Source of the DNA: Cytophaga sp. FL35
Lineage (GTDB): Bacteria > Bacteroidota > Bacteroidia > Flavobacteriales > Flavobacteriaceae
NCBI RefSeq assembly: GCF_014349235.1
Contig: NZ_JACSOH010000031.1
Span: 1-50,004, forward strand
Direction of reading: 5' to 3'
Length of the DNA stretch: 50,004 bases
Shown here: one piece after another, positions 25,643-34,150 of the stretch
Position numbering within the stretch: the first letter of the stretch is position 1
Layout: the number at the start of each line of letters is the position of its first letter
Notes under the pieces: generated by a model
What the model was told of the DNA's origin: nothing
Seen by the model: only the letters and a program-made list of their open reading frames with translations
Databases searched by the model: none
Translations under genes and position numbers: made by a program

Positions 25643-25750
25643 ATGTGGTAAAGGGAAATTTGCTATGAAAAAGGATAGTCTATTACCACATGCTGATTAT
25701 TTATTGGTTAGGTTGTTTGGAAACGTGTCTCCAAATGGAGGCACGTTTTT
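25643..25750 (+). ncRNA. candidate structured small RNA of about 105 nt
   Basis: In the htpG-KAS III gap a -7 box is followed by ATGTGGTAA (25643-25651), which pairs perfectly with TTACCACAT (25683-25691). This stem encloses an inner hairpin CTAT (25663-25666) with ATAG (25675-25678). A 29-nt single-stranded U-rich segment containing GGTTAGGTTG follows, then a strong terminator (25721-25750). A 34-codon frame (25665-25769) runs through the terminator and is unlikely to be translated. Size, self-contained promoter and terminator suggest an independent sRNA. Known flavobacterial RNA families such as 6S-Flavo and Flavo-1 should be compared; I cannot assign it by eye. Confidence 0.5.
25721..25750 (+). 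terminator. terminator of the candidate small RNA
   Basis: AAACGTGTCTCC (25721-25732) pairs with GGAGGCACGTTT (25737-25748), 12 bp with one G-T wobble and an AAAT loop, followed by T residues. Confidence 0.8.
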
Positions 25751-25853
25751 AATTTATGATATAGTCTAAAAAAAGACCACATATTAGAATATACCCAATC
25801 TCAAATTCACTATCTTGTTAGGTAGCAAGGGCAGTTATTCCTAAATAACCTCT

Positions 25854-25861
25854 TATTTTTG
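25854..25861 (+). promoter_or_regulatory. -7 box TATTTTTG for the KAS III gene
   Basis: It matches TAnnTTTG 72 nt before the ATG at 25934. No TTG is seen at the correct spacing. Confidence 0.4.
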
Positions 25862-25933
25862 TTTGAAAGGAAATCTCATTGAGCAATATACAATTAGATG
25901 TATCCTTTTATAATTTCAACAGAAACTTATACT

Positions 25934-26941
25934 ATGTACAATTCAAAAATTACGGGCCTTGGATACTACGTACCTGATAATGTAGTAACCAACGATGATT
26001 TGTCCAAGGTGATGGATACCAATGATGCGTGGATTCAAGAGCGTACGGGCATAAAGGAAAGGAGGCATGTGGCCCATGAACAGGATACCACTACCAGCAT
26101 GGGTGTCAAAGCTGCTAAAATCGCTATTGAAAGAGCAGGTTTGGACAAGGATGATATAGACTTTATCGTTTTTGCTACACTAAGTCCGGATTATTATTTT
26201 CCCGGTCCCGGTGTTTTGGTGCAAAGAGATTTAGGAATAAAAACAGTTGGCGCCTTGGATGTAAGAAACCAATGTTCCGGTTTTATTTACGCCATTTCTG
26301 TTGCAGACCAATATATAAAGAGCGGAATGTACAAAAACATTCTGGTAATTGGTTCTGAGCTTCATTCTAGAGGGTTGGATATGACCACTAGGGGCAGGGC
26401 GGTCTCCGTTATATTTGGAGATGGTGCCGGAGCGGCCATATTGAGTAGAGAGGAAGATACCTCAAAAGGAATTTTGTCTACCCATTTACATTCTGAGGGG
26501 CAACACGCGGAAGAACTGTCTTTAATTGCCCCGGGGATGGGAAAAAGGTGGGTTACGGATATTATTGAAGAAAATGACCCTGAAGATGAGTCTTACTACC
26601 CATACATGAACGGTCAGTTTGTATTTAAAAATGCCGTGGTACGGTTTAGTGAGGTAATCATGGAGGGGTTGGCCAAAAACAATCTTAAACCAACGGATAT
26701 TGATTTGTTGGTGCCACATCAGGCCAATCTTAGGATATCTCAGTTCATTCAGAATAAATTTGGTCTGGCAGATGACAATGTCTTCAATAATATTATGAAA
26801 TATGGTAACACTACAGCAGCTTCCATTCCCATAGCGCTAACTGAGGCTTGGGAACAAGGGAAAGTAAAGGAAGGAGATGTAGTGGTGTTGGCCGCTTTTG
26901 GTAGTGGCTTTACTTGGGGAAGCGCCATTATAAAATGGTAG
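25934..26941 (+). CDS. 3-oxoacyl-ACP synthase III family protein (KAS III)
   Basis: A 335-aa thiolase-fold condensing enzyme. The catalytic triad of KAS III is present: C114 in RNQCSGF, His in LVPHQANLR, and Asn in YGNTTAASIP. The glycine-rich FGDGAGAAIL and the C-terminal AFGSGFTWGSAI are also typical. Members start fatty acid synthesis by condensing acetyl-CoA with malonyl-ACP, or make related beta-ketoacyl products. The N-terminus SKITGLGYYVPDNVVTNDDLS fits the FabH group, but the sequence has a longer insertion (about 190-225) than E. coli FabH, so it may be a paralogue rather than the main FabH. The open frame starts at 25898, but the family begins near MYNSKITGLG, hence ATG 25934. No fatty acid genes adjoin it. 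Confidence 0.88.
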   Translation: MYNSKITGLGYYVPDNVVTNDDLSKVMDTNDAWIQERTGIKERRHVAHEQDTTTSMGVKAAKIAIERAGLDKDDIDFIVFATLSPDYYFPGPGVLVQRDLGIKTVGALDVRNQCSGFIYAISVADQYIKSGMYKNILVIGSELHSRGLDMTTRGRAVSVIFGDGAGAAILSREEDTSKGILSTHLHSEGQHAEELSLIAPGMGKRWVTDIIEENDPEDESYYPYMNGQFVFKNAVVRFSEVIMEGLAKNNLKPTDIDLLVPHQANLRISQFIQNKFGLADDNVFNNIMKYGNTTAASIPIALTEAWEQGKVKEGDVVVLAAFGSGFTWGSAIIKW

Positions 26942-26963
26942 ATTACTTGGTTGCCTAAAAACA

Positions 26964-26989
26964 AAACCCCGATGTTTCCATCGGGGTTT
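26964..26989 (+). terminator. terminator after the KAS III gene
   Basis: AAACCCCGATG (26964-26974) and CATCGGGGTTT (26979-26989) form a perfect 11-bp stem with a TTTC loop; the T-tract beyond the stem is short. Confidence 0.7.
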
Positions 26990-27152
26990 CTATCATTGAC
27001 TCCACTATACTAAACACTAACCATTAACTATAAATTATAGCTTTGTCAATGACCTTTCTTTTTATAAAGTTAAAATGCTGAACGTTGAGAATAGACGGTT
27101 TGGATTTACAAACGTTACAGCTTTTGTATTAATTTAACATTCTGCTCCCATC

Positions 27153-27512
27153 ATGAAAAAAACACTAGTTCTTGGAGCCTCGCTCAAACAAAATCGTTAT
27201 AGTAACCTTGCGGTTAATCGCCTACTTGACCATAACATTGATACTGTAGCATTTGGTTTAAAAGAGGGGGATATCAGACATATACAAATAAAGACCAATT
27301 TTAAGGAATTTCAAAACATTCACACCAATACTTTATACATTGGTGCAAAGCGTCAGCCTGAATATATCGACAAAATCCTACAACTAAATCCACATAGGGT
27401 CATTTTTAATCCCGGTACGGAAAATCCCGATTTTTATCCTATTTTACAGGAAAAAGGCATTGAGGTAGAGGTTGCCTGCACATTGGTTTTACTCGCAACC
27501 GGTCAATATTGA
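27153..27512 (+). CDS. CoA-binding domain protein (Rossmann fold, YccU-like)
   Basis: A 119-aa single-domain protein of the CoA_binding_2 family. The Rossmann start KTLVLGASLKQNRYSNLAVNRL supplies the glycine-rich nucleotide-binding loop, and the later segments LYIGAKRQPEYIDKI and VIFNPGTENPDF match the family. These proteins bind CoA but have no settled cellular role. In many flavobacterial genomes this gene is found near recR and a sodium:solute symporter, as here; that statement is from recollection. It converges with the symporter gene with a 69-nt gap and no clear terminator. Confidence 0.87.
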   Translation: MKKTLVLGASLKQNRYSNLAVNRLLDHNIDTVAFGLKEGDIRHIQIKTNFKEFQNIHTNTLYIGAKRQPEYIDKILQLNPHRVIFNPGTENPDFYPILQEKGIEVEVACTLVLLATGQY

Positions 27513-27581
27513 ACAATGGATTTTGAAGGAAAAACAAGTGGGATTTTTCGCATCAAAGTTTAACATTTGTAAAAAATACAT

Positions 27582-29066
27582 TTATAATGTTACGTCCGAT
27601 GAAATGCCTTTTTTGTCTTTAATCAGCCATAAGCCTAAGAACGTAAGTAGTCCGTTTATGGGTAAAAGCTCATAACCAATTTGGTAACCGCCCAATGCTT
27701 CCGCGGGCAGTTTGGAAATGAGATAAATTAGAACTACCACTACTATGGCAACTATCCATACATATTTATCCTTTAATTGATATTTTGTTAGAATCCCAAA
27801 GGTAAAAAGGCCTAACAAAGGTCCGTATGTAAAGGTGGCTACCTGTAATAGGCCATCAATTACATTGGTGTCCAAAACATGCTTGAAAATTATGACCACT
27901 ACCACTAAAAGTAGACTCATACCTACATGCGTAGTTTTTCTAATCTTTTTCTGCTGGTTTTCAGGACGTTTTTCAATTCCCAGAAAATCCACACAAAAAG
28001 AGGTTGTTAAAGAAGTCAAGGCGCTATCTGCGCTACTATAGGCTGCGGCAATTAAACCTAACATAAAGGTGACGGCTACCACAATGCCCAAGTCGCTTTT
28101 AAGGGCAATTTCGGGAAATAGTAGATCAGATTTGGCTTGCCCGTTCATTAAAGGAGTTGCAATATCAAACCTATCGGCATAAATGAACAGCAGTGCTCCC
28201 AAAAGCAAGAATACGAAATTCACAACTACCAACACCACGCTCAAGGAAACCATATTTTTTTGGGCATCCTTTAGGGAGCGACAAGTAAGGTTTTTTTGCA
28301 TCATATCTTGGTCCAGACCTGTCATGCAAATAGTGATGAACATACCCCCTAAAAACGATTTTATGAAGTGGTTTTTTCCAAAAAAATCGTCAACAAAAAC
28401 CATTTTGTTATACTCCTTGAGTTCTTCAGAAACCAGAAATTCCGAAATACTCCAATCCAACTTGTCATTGATAAAATATATGGACAACAAAACGCTTAAT
28501 ATCATAAAAGTGGTCTGCAAGGTATCTGTCCAGACAATGGTCTTGATTCCGCCTTTAAAAGTGTATATCCAAATCAAGAGAATTGAGAGAACAACGGTTA
28601 CCTCAAATCTAACCCCTAGATCATCAAACACAAATTGTTGTAAAACAATGGCCACTAAAAACAACCGGAATGAAGCTCCTAAAACCCTGGAAATAAAGAA
28701 AGAAACCGCACCAACCTTATAGCTGACCTTTCCAAAACGTTTTTCTAGATATTCATAAATAGAAGTGACATTTAGATTGTAATAAATAGGAAGAAGAACA
28801 TAAGCGATAACTAAATAGCCTGCCAAATAACCCATGACTACCTGCATGTAGCTAAACTGTGAGCTCTCTACCCAGCCAGGTACGGATATAAAAGTTACTC
28901 CGGATAGCGATGCTCCCACCATACCAAAGGCTACTAAATACCAAGGAGACGATTTTCCCGCCTTAAAAAAATCATTATTGGAATCATTTTTACCTGTAAA
29001 ATAGGAAATGGCCAAAAGCATTAGAAAATAGATTCCAATTAGTATGAGAATGTGGATGGCGGTCAT
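27582..29066 (-). CDS. sodium:solute symporter (SSS family)
   Basis: A 494-aa membrane protein with about 13 helices and SSS family motifs: [54 protein letters not shown] and [18 protein letters not shown]. It is a different subgroup from the SglT-like symporter at 20988. The substrate cannot be read from the sequence; sialic acid, sugars and amino-sugars are used by relatives. It is monocistronic. A perfect 15-bp palindrome sits 8 nt upstream of the start codon and may be an operator. recR is divergent from it. Confidence 0.9.
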   Translation of the reverse strand: MTAIHILILIGIYFLMLLAISYFTGKNDSNNDFFKAGKSSPWYLVAFGMVGASLSGVTFISVPGWVESSQFSYMQVVMGYLAGYLVIAYVLLPIYYNLNVTSIYEYLEKRFGKVSYKVGAVSFFISRVLGASFRLFLVAIVLQQFVFDDLGVRFEVTVVLSILLIWIYTFKGGIKTIVWTDTLQTTFMILSVLLSIYFINDKLDWSISEFLVSEELKEYNKMVFVDDFFGKNHFIKSFLGGMFITICMTGLDQDMMQKNLTCRSLKDAQKNMVSLSVVLVVVNFVFLLLGALLFIYADRFDIATPLMNGQAKSDLLFPEIALKSDLGIVVAVTFMLGLIAAAYSSADSALTSLTTSFCVDFLGIEKRPENQQKKIRKTTHVGMSLLLVVVVIIFKHVLDTNVIDGLLQVATFTYGPLLGLFTFGILTKYQLKDKYVWIVAIVVVVLIYLISKLPAEALGGYQIGYELLPINGLLTFLGLWLIKDKKGISSDVTL

Positions 29067-29073
29067 GAAAATA

Positions 29074-29088
29074 AATTTGGGCCAAATT
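29074..29088. promoter_or_regulatory. palindrome AATTTGG-G-CCAAATT upstream of the symporter
   Basis: A perfect 7-bp inverted repeat with one central base, 8 nt upstream of the symporter ATG (29066) and about 75 nt upstream of divergent recR. Operator-like. Confidence 0.4.
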
Positions 29089-29149
29089 ACGAAAAGTTGA
29101 ACTCATTCAAGTCAAATGATGTCAGCTATCATTTACCTATATAAAATTG

Positions 29150-29157
29150 TAATTTTG
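29150..29157 (+). promoter_or_regulatory. -7 box TAATTTTG for recR
   Basis: It matches TAnnTTTG and lies 17 nt before the ATG at 29175. Confidence 0.45.
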
Positions 29158-29174
29158 TTGGGTAAATTAGCTAC

Positions 29175-29795
29175 ATGGAATTTTCGTCAAAACTACTTGA
29201 AAACGCCGTTTATGAAATGTCTCAGTTGCCCGGTATCGGTAAAAGAACGGCACTTAGGTTGGTATTACATCTTTTAAAAAGGCCAGCCGAGCAGACGCAA
29301 AAGTTGACCCTGGCATTGGAGCATTTAAGAAATGATATTAAGTTTTGTACCAATTGCCACAATATTTCCGATGTGGAGGTTTGCGAAATTTGCGCCAGTC
29401 CTAGAAGGGATAGAAGTTTGGTCTGTGTAGTGGAGGATATTAGAGATGTAATGGCTATTGAAAATACTAGCCAGTACAAGGGGTTGTATCACGTTTTGGG
29501 TGGTAAAATTTCACCAATGGAAGGTGTGGGGCCGCAAGATTTGACCATTGCTCCATTAGTGGATAAGGTTAAAAAAGGAGAAATAAAGGAGCTTATTTTC
29601 GCCTTGAGTTCGACCATGGAGGGAGACACTACCAATTTTTATATCTATAAACAATTGGAGGGCTTGGACGTAAATACATCTACTATTGCAAGAGGTATTT
29701 CTGTGGGCGATGAACTGGAATATGCAGATGAGGTAACGTTGGGTAGAAGTATAGTTAATAGAATACCGTTTGTAAACTCACTTAAGGCCAACTAG
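29175..29795 (+). CDS. recR: recombination mediator protein RecR
   Basis: A 206-aa protein of the RecFOR pathway, which loads RecA at gaps during recombinational repair. It has the N-terminal helix-hairpin-helix ([17 protein letters not shown]), the C4 zinc finger [17 protein letters not shown], the Toprim domain beginning [14 protein letters not shown], and the C-terminal segment [22 protein letters not shown]. The length is normal. Its own -7 box precedes it. Confidence 0.97.
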   Translation: MEFSSKLLENAVYEMSQLPGIGKRTALRLVLHLLKRPAEQTQKLTLALEHLRNDIKFCTNCHNISDVEVCEICASPRRDRSLVCVVEDIRDVMAIENTSQYKGLYHVLGGKISPMEGVGPQDLTIAPLVDKVKKGEIKELIFALSSTMEGDTTNFYIYKQLEGLDVNTSTIARGISVGDELEYADEVTLGRSIVNRIPFVNSLKAN

Positions 29796-29806
29796 ATACA
29801 GTCTTT

Positions 29807-29838
29807 TTGATCAACAGGAGTATTTTTTGGTATTTTTG
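29807..29838 (+). promoter_or_regulatory. promoter of the E2 gene
   Basis: TTG at 29807-29809, a 21-nt spacer and TATTTTTG at 29831-29838, giving a leader of about 32 nt to the ATG at 29876. Confidence 0.55.
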
Positions 29839-29875
29839 TACTGAAATATAGAATTTCTAAGATTTATTTGGGAAT

Positions 29876-31243
29876 ATGTCAAAGTTTGAATTGAAATTGC
29901 CGAGGATGGGTGAAAGTGTTGCAGAGGCAACATTGACCACATGGCTAAAGGAAATTGGGGAAACTATTGAGTTGGATGAGCCAATTTTTGAAATTGCTAC
30001 GGATAAGGTTGATTCTGAGGTGCCTAGTGAAGTGGAAGGGGTCTTGGTTGAAAAATTGTTTGAGGTGGATGATGTCATCAAGGTAGGGCAAACTGTCGCC
30101 ATTATCGAAACTGATTCCCAAAATATAGCGGCCACCTCTGAAACTTTAGAAGCGCAACAAGAGAGCTCTAACCCGGAGCCAGAAACTGTAGCTGCTGTGG
30201 CCGAAAGGGTAGAAGTTGCCAAAAAAACGGTCTCAGAACCGGTTTCCAAGCGTTTGGATACTACAAGCTCAGAGCGTTTTTACTCCCCTTTGGTTAAGAA
30301 CATAGCCCGTCAAGAAGGTATTTCCTTAGCACAATTGGATACTATTTCCGGAACCGGAAAGGAAGGTCGTGTCACCAAAAACGACATATTGGCCTATGTT
30401 GAAAATGGCCATAACCAACCAGCTCCACCAGTAAAACCAGTTGAAGAAATAAAGGCTCCAGAGTCCACTGCGACACCGGTAAAGCAAAACTCTGTTTCCG
30501 AATCAACATCAACGGAAAAAACTACTGCAGATATAAATGGCGAGGTTATTCAAATGTCTCGCATGGGCAAGCTTATTGCCAAGCATATGGTAGATAGTGT
30601 GAGTACCTCTGCCCATGTCCAAAGCTTTATTGAAGTAGATGTGACCAATGTGGTCAATTGGCGCAATAAAGTAAAGAATGAATTTGAGAAAAGGGAAGGG
30701 GAGAAACTAACCTTTACGCCTATTTTTATGGAGGCTGTAGCGAAGGCTTTGAAAAAATATCCCATGATGAATATCTCCGTAGATGGGGATACGGTAATAA
30801 AGAAGAAAAATATTAACTTGGGTATGGCAGCAGCCTTGCCAGATGGTAATTTAATCGTTCCTGTAATTAAAAATGCAGACCAACTTAATATGGTTGGGAT
30901 GGCCAAAGTGGTGAATGATTTGGCAAATAGGGCAAGGGAGAATAAATTAAAGCCAGACGAAGTAAAAGACGGTACTTATACGGTTACCAATGTAGGTACT
31001 TTTGGCAGTGTTTTTGGAACTCCCATTATCAATCAGCCTCAAGTAGGTATACTTGCATTGGGAGCTATTAGAAAAATGCCTTCTGTAATAGAGACGGAGG
31101 AAGGTGATTTTATAGGTATCCGAAGCAAGATGTATTTATCGCATAGTTACGACCATCGTGTGGTGAACGGAGCCTTGGGTAGTATGTTCGTAAAGGCGGT
31201 GGCAGACTATCTGGAAGGATGGGATACTGAAAGGGATGTCTGA
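29876..31243 (+). CDS. 2-oxo acid dehydrogenase dihydrolipoamide acyltransferase (E2)
   Basis: A 455-aa E2 core enzyme that transfers acyl groups from the lipoyl arm to CoA. A single N-terminal lipoyl domain carries the lipoylated K44 in ATDKVDSEVPSE. A long Ala-, Pro- and Glu-rich linker surrounds a peripheral subunit-binding domain (FYSPLVKNIARQEGISLAQL...GRVTKNDIL, about 138-180). The C-terminal catalytic domain follows (about 215-455). The DKVDSEVP motif is closest to branched-chain or 2-oxo acid (BkdB-like) E2 proteins of Bacteroidota. The HxxxDG active-site motif reads H427-R-V-V-N431-G, with Asn in place of the usual Asp. No E1 or E3 gene is adjacent. Confidence 0.92.
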   Translation: MSKFELKLPRMGESVAEATLTTWLKEIGETIELDEPIFEIATDKVDSEVPSEVEGVLVEKLFEVDDVIKVGQTVAIIETDSQNIAATSETLEAQQESSNPEPETVAAVAERVEVAKKTVSEPVSKRLDTTSSERFYSPLVKNIARQEGISLAQLDTISGTGKEGRVTKNDILAYVENGHNQPAPPVKPVEEIKAPESTATPVKQNSVSESTSTEKTTADINGEVIQMSRMGKLIAKHMVDSVSTSAHVQSFIEVDVTNVVNWRNKVKNEFEKREGEKLTFTPIFMEAVAKALKKYPMMNISVDGDTVIKKKNINLGMAAALPDGNLIVPVIKNADQLNMVGMAKVVNDLANRARENKLKPDEVKDGTYTVTNVGTFGSVFGTPIINQPQVGILALGAIRKMPSVIETEEGDFIGIRSKMYLSHSYDHRVVNGALGSMFVKAVADYLEGWDTERDV

Positions 31244-31287
31244 AAAAACTGGTTAAAAAAAGAATTTCACAATTTGATTTTGATTAT

Positions 31288-31332
31288 CAGCTTTTTGTCT
31301 GTCATATTGTAGGCAAAAAGCTGTTTTTTTTT
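31288..31332 (+). terminator. terminator after the E2 gene
   Basis: CAGCTTTTTG (31288-31297) pairs with CAAAAAGCTG (31314-31323) around a 16-nt loop, followed by nine T residues. Confidence 0.85.
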
Positions 31333-31382
31333 GGATATTTCCGATTAACAATTTTCTAACAAAAATTTTCTTCGTCAGCCAT

Positions 31383-31390
31383 TAACTTTG
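31383..31390 (+). promoter_or_regulatory. -7 box TAACTTTG for the barrel protein gene
   Basis: It matches TAnnTTTG 19 nt before the ATG at 31410. Between box and start lies a small GGTC...GACC repeat (31390-31393 with 31408-ward GACC at 31399-31402). Confidence 0.4.
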
Positions 31391-31409
31391 GTCCATACCG
31401 ACCAAAAAA

Positions 31410-32678
31410 ATGCCAGAAAATCCAATTTTTATTATCAAGGGCATCCTTGGCTACCTAACGTTTTGTATTCTTTTGGTAGTCCAATTTTCTGCCACAGCAC
31501 AAGAAGATGAATTGAAAAAGGCGCCCATGCGCCTCTTCATAAATTGTAATTGCGACAAGAATTACCTCAGGCAGGAAATAAAATATGTGGGCCACGTTCG
31601 CGATCAAGCCCAAGCCAATATTACCTTGTTTATTTTTGATATTGCCAACGGTAGTGGAGGGCGTACCTATGACCTGGAATTTACGGGTAGCGGGGATTAC
31701 CAAAATATTTCGGATAAGCTCTCTTATGACACTACTGCCAATATGACTTCGGATGAGGTGCGAAAAGGCCTTCTTAAAAAAGTGCAATCCGGATTGTTAA
31801 AGTATGTATTGGAATCGGGGTTAGCAGAGGATATTACCTATACCGTTGATCAGAGCGGGTTTGCAGAGGTACAGGAAATCGATTTTAGGGACCCTTGGAA
31901 CAATTGGATTTTTGAGGTTTTTGGATCTGCGGACTTAGGCAAGGAAACCAGTAGAAAAGATTTTAAATATCGTTTAGGGTTTGAAAGTGACCATGTTACG
32001 GAAAATTGGAGAATTCGTACCGATTTAGGGCTATTTAAAGCCGATAGTGAATATGAAACGGATGGGGAAATTTATACAAGTGAGCGGTTTCAGTATTATG
32101 CAGATGGCAGTATTGTGCGTAGTATCAGTGATCATTGGTCTTCGGGTATTTTTTCTGGTCTAAGGCATGACACTTTTACCAATCTAGACTTTAGATATTA
32201 TTTTCAGCCCGCTATAGAATACAATATTTATCCCTATAGTGAGGTGCTAAGAAGGGAAATTGTCTTCGCCTACAAAATTGGATATTTTCATAACGACTAT
32301 ATTGAAACAACTATTTTCAATAAACTGGAAGAGGGTGTATTTAACCATAGACTGGACCTGCAAGTTAGATATAGACAGCAATGGGGCAATATTTACGCAA
32401 GAATTGTAGGTTCATCTTTCTTGAATGATTTTGAAAAGAATAGGCTGCAATTTAACAGTAACCTAAATGTTCGGCTTTTAAAAGGGTTGGCCGTACGTTT
32501 TGCCAGTAGATACGAAATAATTAGGGATCAAATTAATTTGCCATCCGGAGATGCTTCCATCGAAGATGTTCTGCTTCAACAAAAGCAAATAGCAACTGCA
32601 TATCAATTAGGGTTCAGTGTAGGATTAAGTTATACGTTTGGCTCGGCTTTCAATAACATCATCAATACCAGATTGTAA
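31410..32678 (+). CDS. outer-membrane beta-barrel protein with an N-terminal soluble domain, unknown function
   Basis: A 422-aa exported protein with a signal peptide of about 31 residues (ending SATAQ). Residues 38-140 form a soluble domain (RLFINCNCDKNYLRQEIKYVGHV, then ANGSGGRTYDLEFTG and TSDEVRKGLLKKVQSGLLKYV) with a Cys-x-Cys pair and a fold I do not recognise. Residues about 160-422 show amphipathic strands with many Tyr, Phe and Asn, ending SFGSAFNNIINTRL-like strand pattern, consistent with a 10- to 12-strand outer-membrane barrel related in style to DUF481-type proteins. No enzymatic motif is visible. Monocistronic between two terminated units. Confidence 0.75.
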   Translation: MPENPIFIIKGILGYLTFCILLVVQFSATAQEDELKKAPMRLFINCNCDKNYLRQEIKYVGHVRDQAQANITLFIFDIANGSGGRTYDLEFTGSGDYQNISDKLSYDTTANMTSDEVRKGLLKKVQSGLLKYVLESGLAEDITYTVDQSGFAEVQEIDFRDPWNNWIFEVFGSADLGKETSRKDFKYRLGFESDHVTENWRIRTDLGLFKADSEYETDGEIYTSERFQYYADGSIVRSISDHWSSGIFSGLRHDTFTNLDFRYYFQPAIEYNIYPYSEVLRREIVFAYKIGYFHNDYIETTIFNKLEEGVFNHRLDLQVRYRQQWGNIYARIVGSSFLNDFEKNRLQFNSNLNVRLLKGLAVRFASRYEIIRDQINLPSGDASIEDVLLQQKQIATAYQLGFSVGLSYTFGSAFNNIINTRL

Positions 32679-32732
32679 ATTGTTGCTTGGTCGATTATGC
32701 TGAGTTTCGTTTCGGTGGTTGTTGTTAAAACC

Positions 32733-32740
32733 TATCTTTG
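32733..32740 (+). promoter_or_regulatory. -7 box TATCTTTG deciding the exonuclease start
   Basis: It matches TAnnTTTG. The upstream TTG at 32738 is part of the box, so translation should begin at the ATG at 32759. Confidence 0.5.
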
Positions 32741-32758
32741 CAACAAATTGTAACTGTT

Positions 32759-33535
32759 ATGAGCCTAAACTTAACGAGACCTATTTGTTTTTTTGATTTG
32801 GAGACAACGGGAACCAATGTGGCAAAAGACCGCATTGTAGAAATTTCCATCCTAAAAGTATATCCGAATGGAAATAAGGAGAGTAAGACGTGGTTGGTAA
32901 ATCCGGAGGTGGAAATTCCGGCAGAAGTTGTGGCCATCCATGGTATATCCAATGAAAAAGTTGCCAATGAGCCGACCTTTAAGGAATTGTCTAAGGAGAT
33001 TTTTGCCATGATCAAGGATTGCGATTTGGGCGGTTTTAATTCAGATAGGTTTGATATTCCATTACTGGCCGAAGAAATGTTACGTGCCGATGTTGATTTT
33101 GATATGAAAAAAATGGTTTCCATAGATGTGCAGACTATCTTCCACAAGATGGAAAAAAGAACCTTGGGAGCGGCCTATAAATTTTATTGCGACAAAGAAT
33201 TGACCGATGCACATAGTGCGGAGGCAGATACCTTGGCAACTTATGAGGTATTATTGGCGCAGTTGGATAAATATCCAGAGTTAGAGAACAATGTAAAAAA
33301 ATTGGCGGATTTTTCTACCCATAGGCAATTTGCTGATTTTGCCGGTTTTTTAGGATTTGATAAGGAAGGTAACGAAACCTTCGCTTTTGGTAAGCATAAG
33401 GGGAAAAAGGTATTGGATGTGTTGGAGAAGGAACCTGGCTATTTTGGTTGGATTCTAAATGCAGATTTTCCGCTATACACCAAAAAAGTGCTTACACAAA
33501 TCAAGCTCAGTCAATTAAACAATAAATTAGTCTAG
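32759..33535 (+). CDS. 3'-5' exonuclease, DnaQ-like
   Basis: A 258-aa DEDDh exonuclease. ExoI is CFFDLETTGTN (the catalytic Asp and Glu), ExoII includes GGFNSDRFDIPLLAEE, and ExoIII is DAHSAEADTLATYEVL with the His-x4-Asp. The C-terminal ~70 residues (FAFGKHKGKKVLDVLEKEPGYFGWIL) are a small domain like that at the C-terminus of exonuclease X-type proteins (DUF3820-like), which recognises DNA or protein partners in relatives. It is likely a DNA repair or RNA-processing exonuclease rather than the replicative epsilon subunit. It is followed after 3 nt by an FAH-family gene and then Hpt. Confidence 0.87.
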   Translation: MSLNLTRPICFFDLETTGTNVAKDRIVEISILKVYPNGNKESKTWLVNPEVEIPAEVVAIHGISNEKVANEPTFKELSKEIFAMIKDCDLGGFNSDRFDIPLLAEEMLRADVDFDMKKMVSIDVQTIFHKMEKRTLGAAYKFYCDKELTDAHSAEADTLATYEVLLAQLDKYPELENNVKKLADFSTHRQFADFAGFLGFDKEGNETFAFGKHKGKKVLDVLEKEPGYFGWILNADFPLYTKKVLTQIKLSQLNNKLV

Positions 33536-33538
33536 TTC

Positions 33539-34150
33539 ATGAAACTCATTTGTATTGGTAGAAATTATACGGAGCACATAGAGGAGCTAAACAATGAGCG
33601 TCCAGATGAACCGGTGGTATTTATTAAGCCAGATTCTGCCATTCTACCTAATGAACAGGATTTTTACATACCTGAATTCTCCGATAATATTCATTATGAA
33701 GTAGAAGTGTTGGTGAAAATCAAAAAGGTAGGCAAACATATAGAAGAAAAGTTTGCATACAAATATTATGATGAAATTGGACTAGGAATAGATTTTACAG
33801 CAAGGGATCTTCAGCAAAAATTAAAGGAAAAGGGTCTGCCTTGGGAAAAGGCCAAGGGTTTTGATGGGTCTGCCGTAGTGGGTAGATGGTTGCCAAAATC
33901 GGATTTTAAAAATTTGAACGACCTCAATTTTTCACTTTTTAAAAATGAAAAGGAGGTGCAAAAGGGCAATACTAAGCTCATGCTATGGAAGATAGATGAA
34001 TTGGTTGCCTATGTTTCAAAGTTTTTTATGCTCAAAAAGGGTGATATAATATTCACTGGAACCCCGGCAGGTGTTGGAAGAATTGAAGCAAATGACTATC
34101 TTTCGGGTAGGTTGGAAGGGCAGGAACTCTTTCAAATAAACGTAAAATAA
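33539..34150 (+). CDS. fumarylacetoacetate hydrolase family protein
   Basis: A 203-aa single-domain FAH-family enzyme. KLICIGRNYTEHIEELN, EPVVFIKPDSAI, the metal-binding Glu pair in HYEVEVLVKI, GIDFTARDLQ, KAKGFDGSAVVG and FTGTPAGVGRI are typical. Relatives act on 3-oxo acids: acylpyruvate hydrolysis, 2-hydroxyhepta-2,4-diene-1,7-dioate isomerisation, or oxaloacetate decarboxylation and tautomerisation. At about 200 aa it is the short, housekeeping form found in many Bacteroidota, so I do not assign a pathway. The stop overlaps the Hpt start (TAATG). Confidence 0.88.
   Translation: MKLICIGRNYTEHIEELNNERPDEPVVFIKPDSAILPNEQDFYIPEFSDNIHYEVEVLVKIKKVGKHIEEKFAYKYYDEIGLGIDFTARDLQQKLKEKGLPWEKAKGFDGSAVVGRWLPKSDFKNLNDLNFSLFKNEKEVQKGNTKLMLWKIDELVAYVSKFFMLKKGDIIFTGTPAGVGRIEANDYLSGRLEGQELFQINVK

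Noticed and set aside
25665-25769. 34-codon frame in the candidate sRNA
   Set aside because: It runs through the terminator hairpin and its start lies in a hairpin; coding is unlikely.
25898-25933. 12-codon extension of the KAS III frame
   Set aside because: Family proteins begin near the SKITGLG segment; the extension has no similarity.
27472-27675. 67-codon plus-strand frame after the CoA-binding gene
   Set aside because: It overlaps the convergent symporter gene and looks non-coding.
28183-28722. 179-codon plus-strand frame opposite the SSS symporter
   Set aside because: Antisense shadow of a membrane protein gene; composition (Lys, Thr, Ser rich) is not protein-like.
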